The notes: generated by a model not told the origin, from the sequence alone. DNA of 64,000 bases from Bacteroidaceae bacterium (GCA_016286165.1 JAEESE010000005.1:1-64000), one strand, 5' to 3'. Positions 33,892-43,474 are shown, counted from the stretch's first letter. Numbers and translations: made by a program.

Positions 33892-34617
33892 ATGAAACAC
33901 ATCCTCCTCACCATCCTTGCAGCTGCCACGCTCGTCGGCTGCACCGGCAGAGCCGAACAGTCGTCGGACGACTATATTGACGACGTAAAGACCGCACTCG
34001 CCGACGGCGGCACCATAGACCTCAGCAGGCTCCAGTGGACCCGCGAGCCCGCCGCCTATGAAGTCAAGGGCGACACCATCGCCATCACCACAGCCCCACA
34101 CACCGACCTCTGGCAGCGCACTTACTACCATTTCCAAAACGACAATGCCCCCGTGCTGCAGATGACCACACGCGAGCCATTCTTCAGCTTCGTCGTCAAG
34201 ACCGACTTCACCCAAAGCCACCACCGCTTCGACCAGTGCGGCATCGTTATGTATCTCGACAGCGAGAACTGGCTCAAAGGCTCCGTGGAATATGAGAACG
34301 AGGCTTTCCAACACCTCGGCAGCGTAGTCACCAACCAAGGTTATTCCGACTGGGCCACCACCGCCATCCCAGCCGATGTCAAGACTATGTGGTACCGTTT
34401 TTCGCGGCGCGAGGACGACTACTGCATCGAATGTTCCGCCAACGGCATCGACTTCAGTCAGATGCGCGTCTGCCACTTGTCGGCAGCAGCCAACGAGATA
34501 ACCTTCGGTATCTACGCCTGCTCCCCCGAAGAATCCTCCTTCACCGCCTTCTTCACCGATATGAAGATTACCGAATGTGCGTGGAAGGCTCACGATGGGC
34601 AGCAACCTGATGAATAG
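33892..34617 (+). CDS. DUF1349 (concanavalin-like) lipoprotein
   Basis: 241 residues. Lipoprotein signal with lipobox TLVGC (Cys at about 17), then a DUF1349 lectin-like beta sandwich (about 42–230): FQNDNAPVLQMTTREPFFSF, FDQCGIVMYLDSENWLKGSVEYE, WYRFSRREDDYCIECSANG, FGIYACSPE. Such domains occur in sugar-related extracellular proteins; the ligand is unknown. The start codon nearly touches folK, and the gene ends before a repeat-derived terminator region. Confidence 0.85.
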   Translation: MKHILLTILAAATLVGCTGRAEQSSDDYIDDVKTALADGGTIDLSRLQWTREPAAYEVKGDTIAITTAPHTDLWQRTYYHFQNDNAPVLQMTTREPFFSFVVKTDFTQSHHRFDQCGIVMYLDSENWLKGSVEYENEAFQHLGSVVTNQGYSDWATTAIPADVKTMWYRFSRREDDYCIECSANGIDFSQMRVCHLSAAANEITFGIYACSPEESSFTAFFTDMKITECAWKAHDGQQPDE

Positions 34618-34690
34618 ACTACAACAATCACTAACCGTTTTCCAACACATACAGACGTGTAACCAGATACGACCATACGTACAGCCTAAC

Positions 34691-34724
34691 ATGACCAGTC
34701 GTGTAGCAAGATACGACTGGTCAT
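34691..34724 (+). repeat. Perfect 12-bp hairpin in array B
   Basis: ATGACCAGTCGT (34691–34702) and ACGACTGGTCAT (34713–34724), 10-nt loop. Confidence 0.75.
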
Positions 34725-34732
34725 ATAGCAAG

Positions 34733-34775
34733 ATTAAGCCGGCCTTATAGCATTATAAAGCCGGCTTAATTTATA
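34733..34775 (+). terminator. Terminator after the DUF1349 gene
   Basis: ATTAAGCCGGC (34733–34743) pairs with GCCGGCTTAAT (34760–34770), followed by a T-rich stretch. It is built from repeat units and lies between the queA–folK–DUF1349 run and GH127. Confidence 0.55.
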
Positions 34776-35009
34776 TATTATTCGCTGATAAAGACTCGAC
34801 TATCACAATTTTAGCCCTGCACTTATCATGACTGAAGTCTGTAGTCTTTTTCGACAAAATATATTTTAAGCCGTCAAAGTCTTGTACAAGTTGAGACAGT
34901 CTGATACATAATAGTATAAATGTTGACAAAAAGTGCTTAAAAAGAGGAAAATATAGGTGGTGGAGGATATTATTTTCGGGTTTTGTTTTGGCGGAATAGG
35001 AATAAGTGT

Positions 35010-35017
35010 TATTTTTG
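35010..35017 (+). promoter_or_regulatory. −7 element TATTTTTG for GH127
   Basis: Plus-strand TAnnTTTG match 33 bp before the GH127 ATG, with TTTTG at 34986–34990, 19 bp upstream, as −33 element. Confidence 0.65.
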
Positions 35018-35050
35018 CACCAAATAACTAACTAAACTTTGTTTCTGACT

Positions 35051-37474
35051 ATGCGCATACTCATGACAATTGCCATCGCTCTGGCAAGCCTCGGCACAGT
35101 GCAAGCCAAGGACGTGAAGACCACGTCGGCTGGTTATCCCATCACTCCTGTTCCCTTCACGAGCGTGAAGGTGACGGACTCCTTCTGGGGACAGCGTCTG
35201 AAGGCCAGTCGCGAAGTGACCATTCCCCTGGCTTTCTCAAAATGTGAGGAGACTGGGCGCTACAAGAATTTCGAGAATGCTGCCACGCATATGAAGGACC
35301 CTTCGAAGGTGTTCAAGGTAAGCGGCTACAGTTTCGACGATACCGACCCGTATAAGACCATCGAGGGAGCAAGCTACCTGCTGCAGACCTATCCGGACAA
35401 GAAACTGGAGCGCTATTTGGACTCGGTGATAACCATCATAGGTTCGGCACAGGAGCCCGACGGATACCTTTACACGGCACGCACCCAAAACCCCGAGCAC
35501 CCGCACGAATGGGCAGGCGATCGCCGCTGGGTGAAGGAGGAGGATTTGTCGCACGAGCTGTATAACCTGGGTCACATGGTGGAGGGTGCCATTGCCCACT
35601 ACCAGGCTACCGGCAAGCGTAATTTTCTCGACATTGCCATTCGCTATGCCGACTGCGTTTGCCGTGAGGTGGGTCCCAACCCGGGGCAGGCCTGCGTGGT
35701 GCCCGGTCACCAGATTGCGGAGATGGCTCTCGCCAAGCTCTACCTGGTGACAGGTGACAAGAAGTACCTGGACGAGGCTAAGTTCCTGCTCGACTACCGC
35801 GGCAAGACGACCATAAAGAATGATTATTCACAGTCGCATAAACCCGTGGTGGATCAGGATGAGGCAGTAGGTCACGCCGTGCGCGCAGCATATATGTATG
35901 CCGGCATGGCCGATGTGGCAGCCCTCACGGGCGACGAGGGTTACATACACGCCATCGACGCCATCTGGGAGAATATTGTAGGAAAGAAGCTGTATATCAC
36001 AGGCGGCATAGGTGCCACTAGCAGCGGCGAGGCTTTCGGCCGTAACTATCAGTTGCCTAATATGAGCGCTTACTGCGAGACTTGCGCTGCCATAGGCAAC
36101 GTATACGTGAACCACCGCCTGTTCCTGCTCCACGGCGAATCGAAATACTACGACGTGCTGGAGCGCTCGCTGTACAACGGCCTCATCAGTGGCGTATCGC
36201 TCGGAGGCGACGGTTTCTTCTACCCCAACCCACTGGCCTCGATAGGTCAGCACCAGCGTCAGGCATGGTTTGGCTGCGCTTGCTGTCCGAGTAATATATG
36301 CCGCTTTATTCCATCGCTGCCGGGCTACGTATACGCGGTAAAGGATAATAATGTGTATGTGAACCTGTTCATGTCGAACACGGGTGAGGTAAGCGTAGGC
36401 GGCAAGGCGGTGAGCCTGACGCAGACCACCGAATATCCGTGGGCGGGCGACATAGCCATCAAAGTGGAGAAGAACGCCGCAGGACAGTTTGCACTGAAGA
36501 TACGCATCCCAGGGTGGGTGCGCGGCAGCGTAGTGCCTTCGGATCTGTATGAATATACCGACGGCCAGCGGCTGGCTTACTCCGTGACAGTGAACGGCAC
36601 GAAAGTAGATGCCACACCGACACCTGACGGCTACTGCACCATAGACCGACGCTGGAAGAAGGGCGACCGCGTGCTGGTACACTTCGACATGGAGCCGCGC
36701 ACAGTGCGCGCCAACCACCGCGTAGATGCCGACCACGGTATGATAAGCATTGAGCGTGGACCTATTGTGTACTGCGCAGAGCACCCCGACAACCACTTCG
36801 ACATCACTGGTTCGCTGATCAATCAGGAGCCCCGTTTCGAACTGGGCGACGCACAGATAGCAGACACACCGGTGAAAACCATCACCACCGATGCCCAGCT
36901 GCTCAACTTCGACAAGAGCGGACGCCTCACGGTGGAGGACGTCCACTTGACACTGATACCGTATTACGCCTGGTGCCACCGCGGCAGCGGCGCTATGCAG
37001 GTGTGGCTGGCACAAGACCTGTTGGCCACGACGCCTGCCCTGCCTGCCACACTGGCCTCTGAGAGCAAGGTGGAATCATCGTCACGTGTACCCTCGATAT
37101 CAAGCCTCAACGATCGTCTGGTGCCGAAGAATGCCGACGACCGCAGCGTGCCGTACACCCACTGGTGGCCTAAAGAGGGCACTACGGAGTGGTTCTCGTA
37201 CACCTTCCCGCAGGCTGCCACCGTGAGCTCAAGCACCGTATATTGGTACGATGACCAACCGTGGCAGGGCTGTAAAGTGCCAGACAGCTGGCGCCTGCTC
37301 TACCGCGATGCCAACGGCGACTGGAAGCCGGTGCCCAACCCCGACAAATATCCTACCGATAAGGGCGCTGCCTGCACCGTGAATTTCGACCCCGTAGAGA
37401 CGACGGCCGTGCGCATAGAGGTAAAGCTGGCTGAGGATAAGTCGGCTGGAATATTTGAGTGGAGCGTGAAATAA
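35051..37474 (+). CDS. GH127 beta-L-arabinofuranosidase-like enzyme
   Basis: 807 residues from ATG 35051: signal peptide (to about Ala20), a long catalytic (alpha/alpha)6 barrel and beta-sandwich domains, and an extra C-terminal beta domain (about 690–805, including WFSYTFPQAATVSSSTVYWYD). The cysteine cluster WFGCACCPSNICRF (about 408–420), with CETCAAIGNVYVNHRL upstream, matches the zinc-bound cysteine nucleophile site of HypBA1-type enzymes. It likely removes beta-L-arabinofuranose from plant glycans. Preceded by its own promoter. Confidence 0.88.
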   Translation: MRILMTIAIALASLGTVQAKDVKTTSAGYPITPVPFTSVKVTDSFWGQRLKASREVTIPLAFSKCEETGRYKNFENAATHMKDPSKVFKVSGYSFDDTDPYKTIEGASYLLQTYPDKKLERYLDSVITIIGSAQEPDGYLYTARTQNPEHPHEWAGDRRWVKEEDLSHELYNLGHMVEGAIAHYQATGKRNFLDIAIRYADCVCREVGPNPGQACVVPGHQIAEMALAKLYLVTGDKKYLDEAKFLLDYRGKTTIKNDYSQSHKPVVDQDEAVGHAVRAAYMYAGMADVAALTGDEGYIHAIDAIWENIVGKKLYITGGIGATSSGEAFGRNYQLPNMSAYCETCAAIGNVYVNHRLFLLHGESKYYDVLERSLYNGLISGVSLGGDGFFYPNPLASIGQHQRQAWFGCACCPSNICRFIPSLPGYVYAVKDNNVYVNLFMSNTGEVSVGGKAVSLTQTTEYPWAGDIAIKVEKNAAGQFALKIRIPGWVRGSVVPSDLYEYTDGQRLAYSVTVNGTKVDATPTPDGYCTIDRRWKKGDRVLVHFDMEPRTVRANHRVDADHGMISIERGPIVYCAEHPDNHFDITGSLINQEPRFELGDAQIADTPVKTITTDAQLLNFDKSGRLTVEDVHLTLIPYYAWCHRGSGAMQVWLAQDLLATTPALPATLASESKVESSSRVPSISSLNDRLVPKNADDRSVPYTHWWPKEGTTEWFSYTFPQAATVSSSTVYWYDDQPWQGCKVPDSWRLLYRDANGDWKPVPNPDKYPTDKGAACTVNFDPVETTAVRIEVKLAEDKSAGIFEWSVK

Positions 37475-37550
37475 AGAATAGCCCGCTTAGGGTAGGCGGT
37501 GAGAGTAGCCTCCTATAATCCCCCAGAGGATGAAAGGCGGTAATAATATC

Positions 37551-37635
37551 CTAACCGTTGCGAAGCATCTCCAACCACCCTAAGAGCACTAACCCATAAC
37601 CGAGCCGAAGGCTCTCTAACCGCTGCAAAGCAGCA
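37551..37635 (+). repeat. TAACCG plus mini-hairpin repeat units
   Basis: Three ~20-nt units begin (C/A)TAACCG at 37551, 37596 and 37616, and a degenerate one (CCAACCA) at 37571. Each continues into a small hairpin such as GAGCC-GAA-GGCTC or GCTGC-AAA-GCAGC. Related units: 43487–43505 (minus) and 2749–2761. Confidence 0.6.
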
Positions 37636-37642
37636 ATTAAGA

Positions 37643-38050
37643 ATGAGAAGATATTTAAGTATGTTGGCGGTGGCTACGATGGCGGTGATGCCATTGACAG
37701 CTACGGCACGCGAGCTGGTCGTGACACTTAAGAACGGACAGCGGGCGGCCTATCACCTTAGCGAGGACAACAAACAGACAGCCTGCATGACATGGACCGA
37801 CGACGCCGTGGTGATAAACGGTGTGAGCTATCAACGCAACGACCTGCAGGAGATACGCATATACAAGGAACTGCCCGAAGGCGTAGACATCGTGGATGCC
37901 GTGCAAGGCATCGGCGTGGAGCCGACAAGTCCCGCTACGAACACGGTCTACGACCTCAGTGGCCGACGCCTGAGCACCGACGCCCGCGGTCAGGTAACGC
38001 TGCGCAAGGGTATTTATATCATTAACCACAAAAAAGTAGTGAAGCCATGA
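37643..38050 (+). CDS. Small secreted protein with type-IX-like tail
   Basis: 135 residues: signal peptide (to about Ala22, TATARE), a small beta domain (about 23–80: LVVTLKNGQRAAYHLSED) and a C-terminal tail VYDLSGRRLS…LRKGIYIINHKKVVK, a common Bacteroidetes secretion tail. It is practically an N-terminal domain joined directly to a sorting tail. Its stop overlaps the next start by 4 nt (ATGA), so it is coupled to the DUF6055 gene; the next protein also begins with a similar N-terminal domain. Confidence 0.75.
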   Translation: MRRYLSMLAVATMAVMPLTATARELVVTLKNGQRAAYHLSEDNKQTACMTWTDDAVVINGVSYQRNDLQEIRIYKELPEGVDIVDAVQGIGVEPTSPATNTVYDLSGRRLSTDARGQVTLRKGIYIINHKKVVKP

Positions 38051-39708
38051 GAAAGACGATAATACTTTGCATTGCCGTGGTAACGGCCGTGGCTGCACAA
38101 GCGCAAAAGATTTGGGTACAGGGCGCCGACCGCTATACTGTGCCTAAAGGCTACGACATCAGCGAGGCAGACTCGATAGTGTTTCGCAACACGCAAATGC
38201 TCATCTATACCGCCGAAGGTCCACTCCGTTACACTTATTCGCGCGAGAAGATAATGGCCAACGATGCCGACTCGAGCCTCGCCTTCACTCTGGAAGAACC
38301 CGCCAACAAGCGCGTGATATGGAAGCCGACAACAAGCGACAACCAGTACAACAACGACTATACCAACCCCGAATCGCGCTGGAGCTTCAAACACTCGAAG
38401 GAGAGCGAGCACTTCATAGTGTACTGGGACAAGCAGTTCGGCGACAACCCCAATGCATCGTCAGTACCCTCGAACCTGCGCGTGGATGTGGACGATCTGC
38501 TGCAGAAGGCAGAGAAGTTCTACGACACCAATGTGAACAAACTGGGCATGGCTATCGAAGGTGAGTCGCAGGTGGACAACTACAAGCTCATCATTCACAT
38601 ACTCTACCAGACCGAGTGGCTGGCAACAGGCTCGGGCTATGATGATAAGATAGGCGCCCTGTGGGTGAACCCCTCAACCTGTAAACCCGTAGGCCACACG
38701 ATAGGTCATGAGATAGGTCACTCGTTCCAATATCAGGTGGCATGCGACCACCGCCTCAACGGCGTAGGAGCCTATACGCAGCGCGGCTGGCGCTACGGTT
38801 TCGGAGCCAACGGCAGCGGCGGCAACGCCTTCTGGGAGCAATGTGCACAATGGCAGGGTTTCCAAGACTATCCGTCGCAGGTTTTCGGCTACGACGTAAC
38901 GGTGTGGCAGGCCAACTACCACCGCCATTTCTGCCACGAATGGATGCGTTACGCCTCGTATTGGTGGCAGTACAGCCTCACCGAGAAACACGGCTATAAT
39001 GCTTACGGCCGCCTATGGCGCGAGAGCCGCTATCCCGAGGATCCGCTCGAGACCTATACTCGTCTCTTCTGCGGCGGCGATTGGAAGGCATTTTGGGACG
39101 ACTATTTTGACTACTGCACGAAGTTGCAGAACTACCAGTTTGCCGACATACACAAGTACATAACATCTAATTACGGCGCTCGCAACTATAAGACACAAAT
39201 GTATCTCTGCGACGATGACTACTGGCAGGTAGCTTATGCCAGCTGTCCGGAGACGGCAGGCCTCAACCTGATTCAGGTGACGGGCCACAAACAAGGCGAG
39301 CCGGTAACCGTGCATTTCAACGCCTTGAAGCCAGGCGACGCGCTCCACGCCTCAGACCCCGGCAAGGCGTTCAACGGCGACCCCTTAGCAAGTGAAAATG
39401 CAAACAAATACACCAAGGTGACGAAGTACAACACCGCAGGCAAGGTTGCCGACCGCGCCTTCCGCATAGCCTTCGTGGCAGTGCTCTCCGATGGCACCAC
39501 AGGCGGCAACACGGTGGTGTCGGAGCCTATGGACATCGAGGCCGACGGCACGCTCACCTGGACTGTGCCCGCCAAGACTATACGCCTGGCGCTGCTCGTA
39601 GTGCCGACACCCAAGACCTACAACCGCCACGCTTGGGACGAGAAGGACAGCAACGACGCTCAATGGCCTTATCGTGTTAAGTTTGAAGGTTGTAAGCGTG
39701 CTAACTGA
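38047..39708 (+). CDS. Secreted DUF6055 protein with HEIGH metalloprotease-like motif
   Basis: 553 residues: signal peptide (to about Ala19, AAQAQ), a short N-terminal beta domain resembling the preceding small protein (residues 20–70), then a DUF6055-like region starting ESRWSFKHSKESEHFIVYW. The motif THGHEIGHSFQYQ-type sequence (HTIGHEIGHSFQYQ, about 220–233) carries HExxH with a third His/Glu further on, as in zinc metallopeptidases. A beta-sandwich covers about 400–550. Peptidase activity is unproven; the family may act on glycoproteins or plant walls in line with its GH127 neighbour. Confidence 0.75.
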   Translation: MRKTIILCIAVVTAVAAQAQKIWVQGADRYTVPKGYDISEADSIVFRNTQMLIYTAEGPLRYTYSREKIMANDADSSLAFTLEEPANKRVIWKPTTSDNQYNNDYTNPESRWSFKHSKESEHFIVYWDKQFGDNPNASSVPSNLRVDVDDLLQKAEKFYDTNVNKLGMAIEGESQVDNYKLIIHILYQTEWLATGSGYDDKIGALWVNPSTCKPVGHTIGHEIGHSFQYQVACDHRLNGVGAYTQRGWRYGFGANGSGGNAFWEQCAQWQGFQDYPSQVFGYDVTVWQANYHRHFCHEWMRYASYWWQYSLTEKHGYNAYGRLWRESRYPEDPLETYTRLFCGGDWKAFWDDYFDYCTKLQNYQFADIHKYITSNYGARNYKTQMYLCDDDYWQVAYASCPETAGLNLIQVTGHKQGEPVTVHFNALKPGDALHASDPGKAFNGDPLASENANKYTKVTKYNTAGKVADRAFRIAFVAVLSDGTTGGNTVVSEPMDIEADGTLTWTVPAKTIRLALLVVPTPKTYNRHAWDEKDSNDAQWPYRVKFEGCKRAN

Positions 39709-39755
39709 CAACAAAATACTAAATCATAATTATTACCAACCAATTATTAACGCTT

Positions 39756-42224
39756 ATGAAAAAGTTATTTACTCATTTCATGGCTCTCATCGCTTGCCTA
39801 TGCGTGAGCATGAATGCCAATGCGCAGTTCAGCGCAACGATTGAGGACTACCCCACCAGCGACTGGAGCTGGAAAGGCCATGACTTCAGCCTTGCCGAGG
39901 TAGCTACCGCTCTTGGCACTGACGCCGCCACACTCGTGGCCGGCCTCGATGCCTGGATGCAGGAAGAGGCTCCCACGGAGTTCCTCTACCAGACTTCCGA
40001 CTTCGTTCCCACATCGCTCGCCGACTATGCAGCCGCCGACCGCGGTTTCTGGATGACGCTCGATGGTGTACCCCATCTTTGGGACGACAAAGACGAAGCA
40101 GGCAACCAGTTGGTAAGCATCTACAATCACTTCGCATGGGATGCCGAAGCAGGTACCTTTACAGTTGGTATCGGGCAGCGCGCCGACGCCCTTGCTGCCG
40201 GTGCTGAAGGTCATGCATCACTGGTGGTGGCTTTCAACGGAAAGAAGGCCACCTTCGACATCACATTTAAGGTAATTGAGAAGCCCAGCCCTGAAATCGA
40301 CCTCGCATCACTTGTCGTGCTCAGCGAAGCCACAGTGAACCTGCCTCAGTATCAAGGTTCTAGCACGAAGCAGGAAATCGACCTGACTGGCATTGCCGCA
40401 ATGATTGGCACCACCGATGAAGATCTTGCCGCGAACCTCGGCAGCTACCTCTACACAAGTGCCATGGAACTCCGTGGCGAAACAGAAGAAAGCCAAAAGC
40501 CTTACCTGAATGGTAAAGTTACCAACGAGACATCAGCAAACGGCATAGGCTTCTGGTTGGCTTCCGTCTGGGACGACGAAAACGAAGCTTTCTCTCAGCA
40601 AACCGCACGCTGCATTTGGGGAACTCACGCAGCTTTCCGCACCATGTATGCCGAGCAGTTCAGCTATGACGCTGCCACGCACAAACTGAGCTTCACCACA
40701 GGCTTTGAGAATGCAAACCTCGAATTAGGAACCAAGACCATCTTCGACCTATACTTGGTAAAGGGAGTTATGGCGTATCACATCACTAATATTATGACGA
40801 TGACCGAAAAGCCTTACGTAGATCCCAGCGAGTTTACGGAAGTAGGTTCAGAGGACGTTGATGCTGAGTTTGACTATCTCGGAGGAACTTATGAGCTTGG
40901 CACTATAAGCATCGACTTGGATGCCGTGCTCACTCTGCTCGAGTGCGAAGCTGCTGATATTAAGTCTTACGCTTTATCGGATGCCGAAGGTAATATGTCG
41001 GATGACTACGACGTTGCCAATGACGGCTTCTGGTTCAACGCTGAGGGCTATGTATGTAAATGGGCCTCAGGCTACTTCTTTGCCGGTCCTACTGCACAGT
41101 ACGGCTGGGGCGAATGGATTGTAGGTCAGCACCCCGACAAACAAGAGAACGCAGCTAATCCCGTTTACACCACCAAGATATTCCTTGTCAATGGTAATAA
41201 GTACTTTACCATCAACTTGAAGGTTACTATCAAGGCAGAAGATCAGGGTGAAACGGTGCCTATGGATCAGTGGGAAAGTGTTGCAACATGGAACGTTTCA
41301 ACACAGACAGAGGTTCGTGGCGACCACGAAATTGTTAATGACCAGTCCATAGACCTTGATGAGTTAGAGTCCCTCATCGGAACATCCAGACCGAAACTTT
41401 ATGCTCTGGCCCTGACAGAAAGCGGCACTGAGTTCACGAAGGATTACACTTGCACTCCATATCCCGGTTTCTGGACATCCGACGACGGCTATCGCACAGT
41501 CTATACCGGTGGTGATCCCAAAGTAGGTTACTGCTATGGTGCCGACGGTACATTCGACTTCTATCAGATTCCTAATGGACATCAGGACGGTTTTGTATGG
41601 AAAGGCAAATGCTTCCTCGTCAACGAGAGCAATGGTAAGTATGTCACCATCAACCTCACCGTCATTTTCGGCGAAGCTGCTAATGTAGAAGAGGTAGCGA
41701 GCATTGACATCAACGTGCCCGTCGACAACACTGATATCGATGTCGACTTCACCGAAGCACTCGCTGCTATGGAGCTTGAGAGCGCAGGCGACCTTCTGGG
41801 CACTAACCTCCGCGCCATCCTCGAGGACGGCCAGTGGAGCGAGCTGATGCCCACAATGGAAGGTGCCGGCATCAAAGCCAACGGCGGCATGGATGTAAGC
41901 GCTACGTTGTCTGAATCAATCGTCTTCATCTATCCTAACGTAGGTTCGGACCCCAACACTATGACGTTGACTATTGAGGAAGGCTCTGTGGCATTTGAAG
42001 GCCAGCCCGTGAAGAGCAAGCTCGCCTTCGACTACGAGTACGAAGAAGGTAAGTTCAAGCGCATCCTCCTCAACCTGACCATCATGGACAAGGAAACCTA
42101 CGACGGCGTCAAGGCCATTGACGTTGCCACAGGCGATGCCAAGGCTTATGACCTCGCTGGCCGTCGCGCCGACATGAGCCGCAAGGGCATCTACATCCTC
42201 AACGGCAAAAAGGTTGTTAAGTAA
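39756..42224 (+). CDS. Secreted DUF4859 repeat protein
   Basis: 822 residues: signal peptide (to about Ala23, NANAQ), about five related beta domains of 130–165 residues each (from about 28, 180, 370, 515 and 660), recognisable by YP-DWSWKGHDFSLAEVA-like starts and GFW…W…G…Y cores, and a C-terminal tail AYDLAGRRADMSRKGIYI…KKVVK. Domains of this kind (DUF4859) occur in surface glycan-binding or adhesive Bacteroidetes proteins; the ligand is unknown. It ends just before a strong bidirectional terminator. Confidence 0.8.
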   Translation: MKKLFTHFMALIACLCVSMNANAQFSATIEDYPTSDWSWKGHDFSLAEVATALGTDAATLVAGLDAWMQEEAPTEFLYQTSDFVPTSLADYAAADRGFWMTLDGVPHLWDDKDEAGNQLVSIYNHFAWDAEAGTFTVGIGQRADALAAGAEGHASLVVAFNGKKATFDITFKVIEKPSPEIDLASLVVLSEATVNLPQYQGSSTKQEIDLTGIAAMIGTTDEDLAANLGSYLYTSAMELRGETEESQKPYLNGKVTNETSANGIGFWLASVWDDENEAFSQQTARCIWGTHAAFRTMYAEQFSYDAATHKLSFTTGFENANLELGTKTIFDLYLVKGVMAYHITNIMTMTEKPYVDPSEFTEVGSEDVDAEFDYLGGTYELGTISIDLDAVLTLLECEAADIKSYALSDAEGNMSDDYDVANDGFWFNAEGYVCKWASGYFFAGPTAQYGWGEWIVGQHPDKQENAANPVYTTKIFLVNGNKYFTINLKVTIKAEDQGETVPMDQWESVATWNVSTQTEVRGDHEIVNDQSIDLDELESLIGTSRPKLYALALTESGTEFTKDYTCTPYPGFWTSDDGYRTVYTGGDPKVGYCYGADGTFDFYQIPNGHQDGFVWKGKCFLVNESNGKYVTINLTVIFGEAANVEEVASIDINVPVDNTDIDVDFTEALAAMELESAGDLLGTNLRAILEDGQWSELMPTMEGAGIKANGGMDVSATLSESIVFIYPNVGSDPNTMTLTIEEGSVAFEGQPVKSKLAFDYEYEEGKFKRILLNLTIMDKETYDGVKAIDVATGDAKAYDLAGRRADMSRKGIYILNGKKVVK

Positions 42225-42247
42225 GGCTCAAGAGCTTTATAATAAAG

Positions 42248-42286
42248 AAAAGGAGTGCGCCACGATTTGTGGCGCACTCCTTTTTT
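42248..42286 (+). terminator. Strong bidirectional terminator
   Basis: AAAAGGAGTGCGCCAC (42248–42263) pairs perfectly with GTGGCGCACTCCTTTT (42269–42284), loop GATTT, T-run after it and A-run before it. It separates the DUF4859 gene from the converging radical-SAM gene. Confidence 0.9.
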
Positions 42287-42331
42287 GTTGACGTAAAATT
42301 TGTAAGTGATGTCGCTTTTCCACTCCTCTTT

Positions 42332-43474
42332 CTACCTGTTGAAAAGATGCATGACGTTGGCGGGCGGGCGTTGGGCGAGAAGCTCGCCGCGCATGAAATC
42401 CATAGCGGGCGCCACATAAGCGAAATAACGCTGGTAGCCCTCGCAGAGGTAGTTTTGATGCTTATCGCCATCGGCACCCGTCACGAAACGGTTACGTGGA
42501 CATTCACCATGGCAGGCGAAGAGCCAGCGACACTTACGGCAGCGCTGCGACAGAGCATCGCGCTTATCGCGCCCGAAAGCCTGCTGGCGATCACTGCTCA
42601 ACAGCGTGAGCAACGGCGTTTCGCGAATATTGCCAAGGCGATAATCCGGGAACACGAAGTGATCGCAAGAGAAAACCGAGCCGTCGGCCTCTATAGCCGC
42701 AGCATGACCACACGTGCGGGCCATAGTGCAGACGCCAGGCTCCACATCCATCCAACCGGCTAATGTCGCATCAAAAATCTGAACAAAGACCTTGCCAACA
42801 TCATGACGCACCCATTCGTCGAAGAGCGTACAGAGAAATGAGCCCCAAGTCTCTGGCGTGACGCTGTAAGGCGCGACCTGTCCGTTTTCACGCTCTACGA
42901 CGGGTGTGAACTGAAGGTACTGACATCCTATCTCCTTGAAAAAGTGGTAGAAGGCTTCCGGCTCAAGGGCAGTAGCCTGATTGACGGTTGCCATCGCGTT
43001 CCACTCGACATCAAACTGTTTCAGCAATGCTATGCCGCGAAGCACCTGAGCATGTGTGCCACGACCTTGGGCATCGCGTCGATAGGCATCATGCAAATGC
43101 TCGGGGCCGTCGATACTTATACCTACTAGCCAGCCCTCATCGCGCAGGAAACGGCACCAGTCCTCGTTGAGCAGAGTGCCATTGGTCTGCAAGGAATTGT
43201 CGATGTGCCTACCGCCTGCATATTGTCGCTGCAGTTTCACCACACGTTTATAGAAATCGAGACCGCGCATAGTAGGCTCGCCACCATGCCAGGTGAAGAG
43301 AACGCTATCTGTGGTTTGCAGCTGGATATATTGCTTGATAAACTCCTCAAGCAGTTCGTCAGACATCACGCTCTGCGGTTTTGAAAGATAATAACAATAC
43401 TTGCAGCGCAAGTTGCATGCCGAGCCTACGGGTTTGGCCATGACATACAAAGGACGTGAGAATGGGGAGAGCAT
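42332..43474 (-). CDS. Anaerobic sulfatase-maturating (radical SAM, SPASM) enzyme
   Basis: 380 residues. Radical-SAM cluster site CNLRCKYC (about 20–27), GGEPTMRG and SIDGPEHLHDAYR in the core, and SPASM cysteines at CTMARTCG, CDHF, CRKCRWLFACHGECPRN and C-terminal. This is the anSME family, which converts an active-site Cys or Ser of sulfatases to formylglycine. No sulfatase gene is in the window, so the partner is elsewhere. It runs in the same direction as prmC, 91 bp downstream of it. Confidence 0.9.
   Translation of the reverse strand: MLSPFSRPLYVMAKPVGSACNLRCKYCYYLSKPQSVMSDELLEEFIKQYIQLQTTDSVLFTWHGGEPTMRGLDFYKRVVKLQRQYAGGRHIDNSLQTNGTLLNEDWCRFLRDEGWLVGISIDGPEHLHDAYRRDAQGRGTHAQVLRGIALLKQFDVEWNAMATVNQATALEPEAFYHFFKEIGCQYLQFTPVVERENGQVAPYSVTPETWGSFLCTLFDEWVRHDVGKVFVQIFDATLAGWMDVEPGVCTMARTCGHAAAIEADGSVFSCDHFVFPDYRLGNIRETPLLTLLSSDRQQAFGRDKRDALSQRCRKCRWLFACHGECPRNRFVTGADGDKHQNYLCEGYQRYFAYVAPAMDFMRGELLAQRPPANVMHLFNR

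Larger units (their letters stand above)
34654..34785 (+). repeat. 22-nt degenerate tandem repeat array B
   Basis: Units start at 34654, 34676, 34698, 34720, 34742 and 34764. The core (T/G)TAGCAAGAT or TAGCATTAT recurs, with a half-palindrome at each unit junction, so consecutive units form hairpins (34691–34724 and 34733–34770). One unit matches a unit inside prmC in 16 of 22 positions. Confidence 0.7.
34618..35050. other. 433-bp gap: repeat array, terminator, promoter
   Basis: No gene. Contains the 22-nt array B (34654–34785) with two perfect hairpins, an AT-rich stretch, and the GH127 promoter at 35010–35017. Confidence 0.7.

Noticed and set aside
34654..34785. CRISPR array
   Set aside because: The 22-nt units are contiguous, degenerate and palindromic with no unique spacers; no cas genes are seen.
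35828..37015. 395-codon minus-strand frame inside GH127
   Set aside because: Antisense shadow of a clear GH127 gene with intact motifs.
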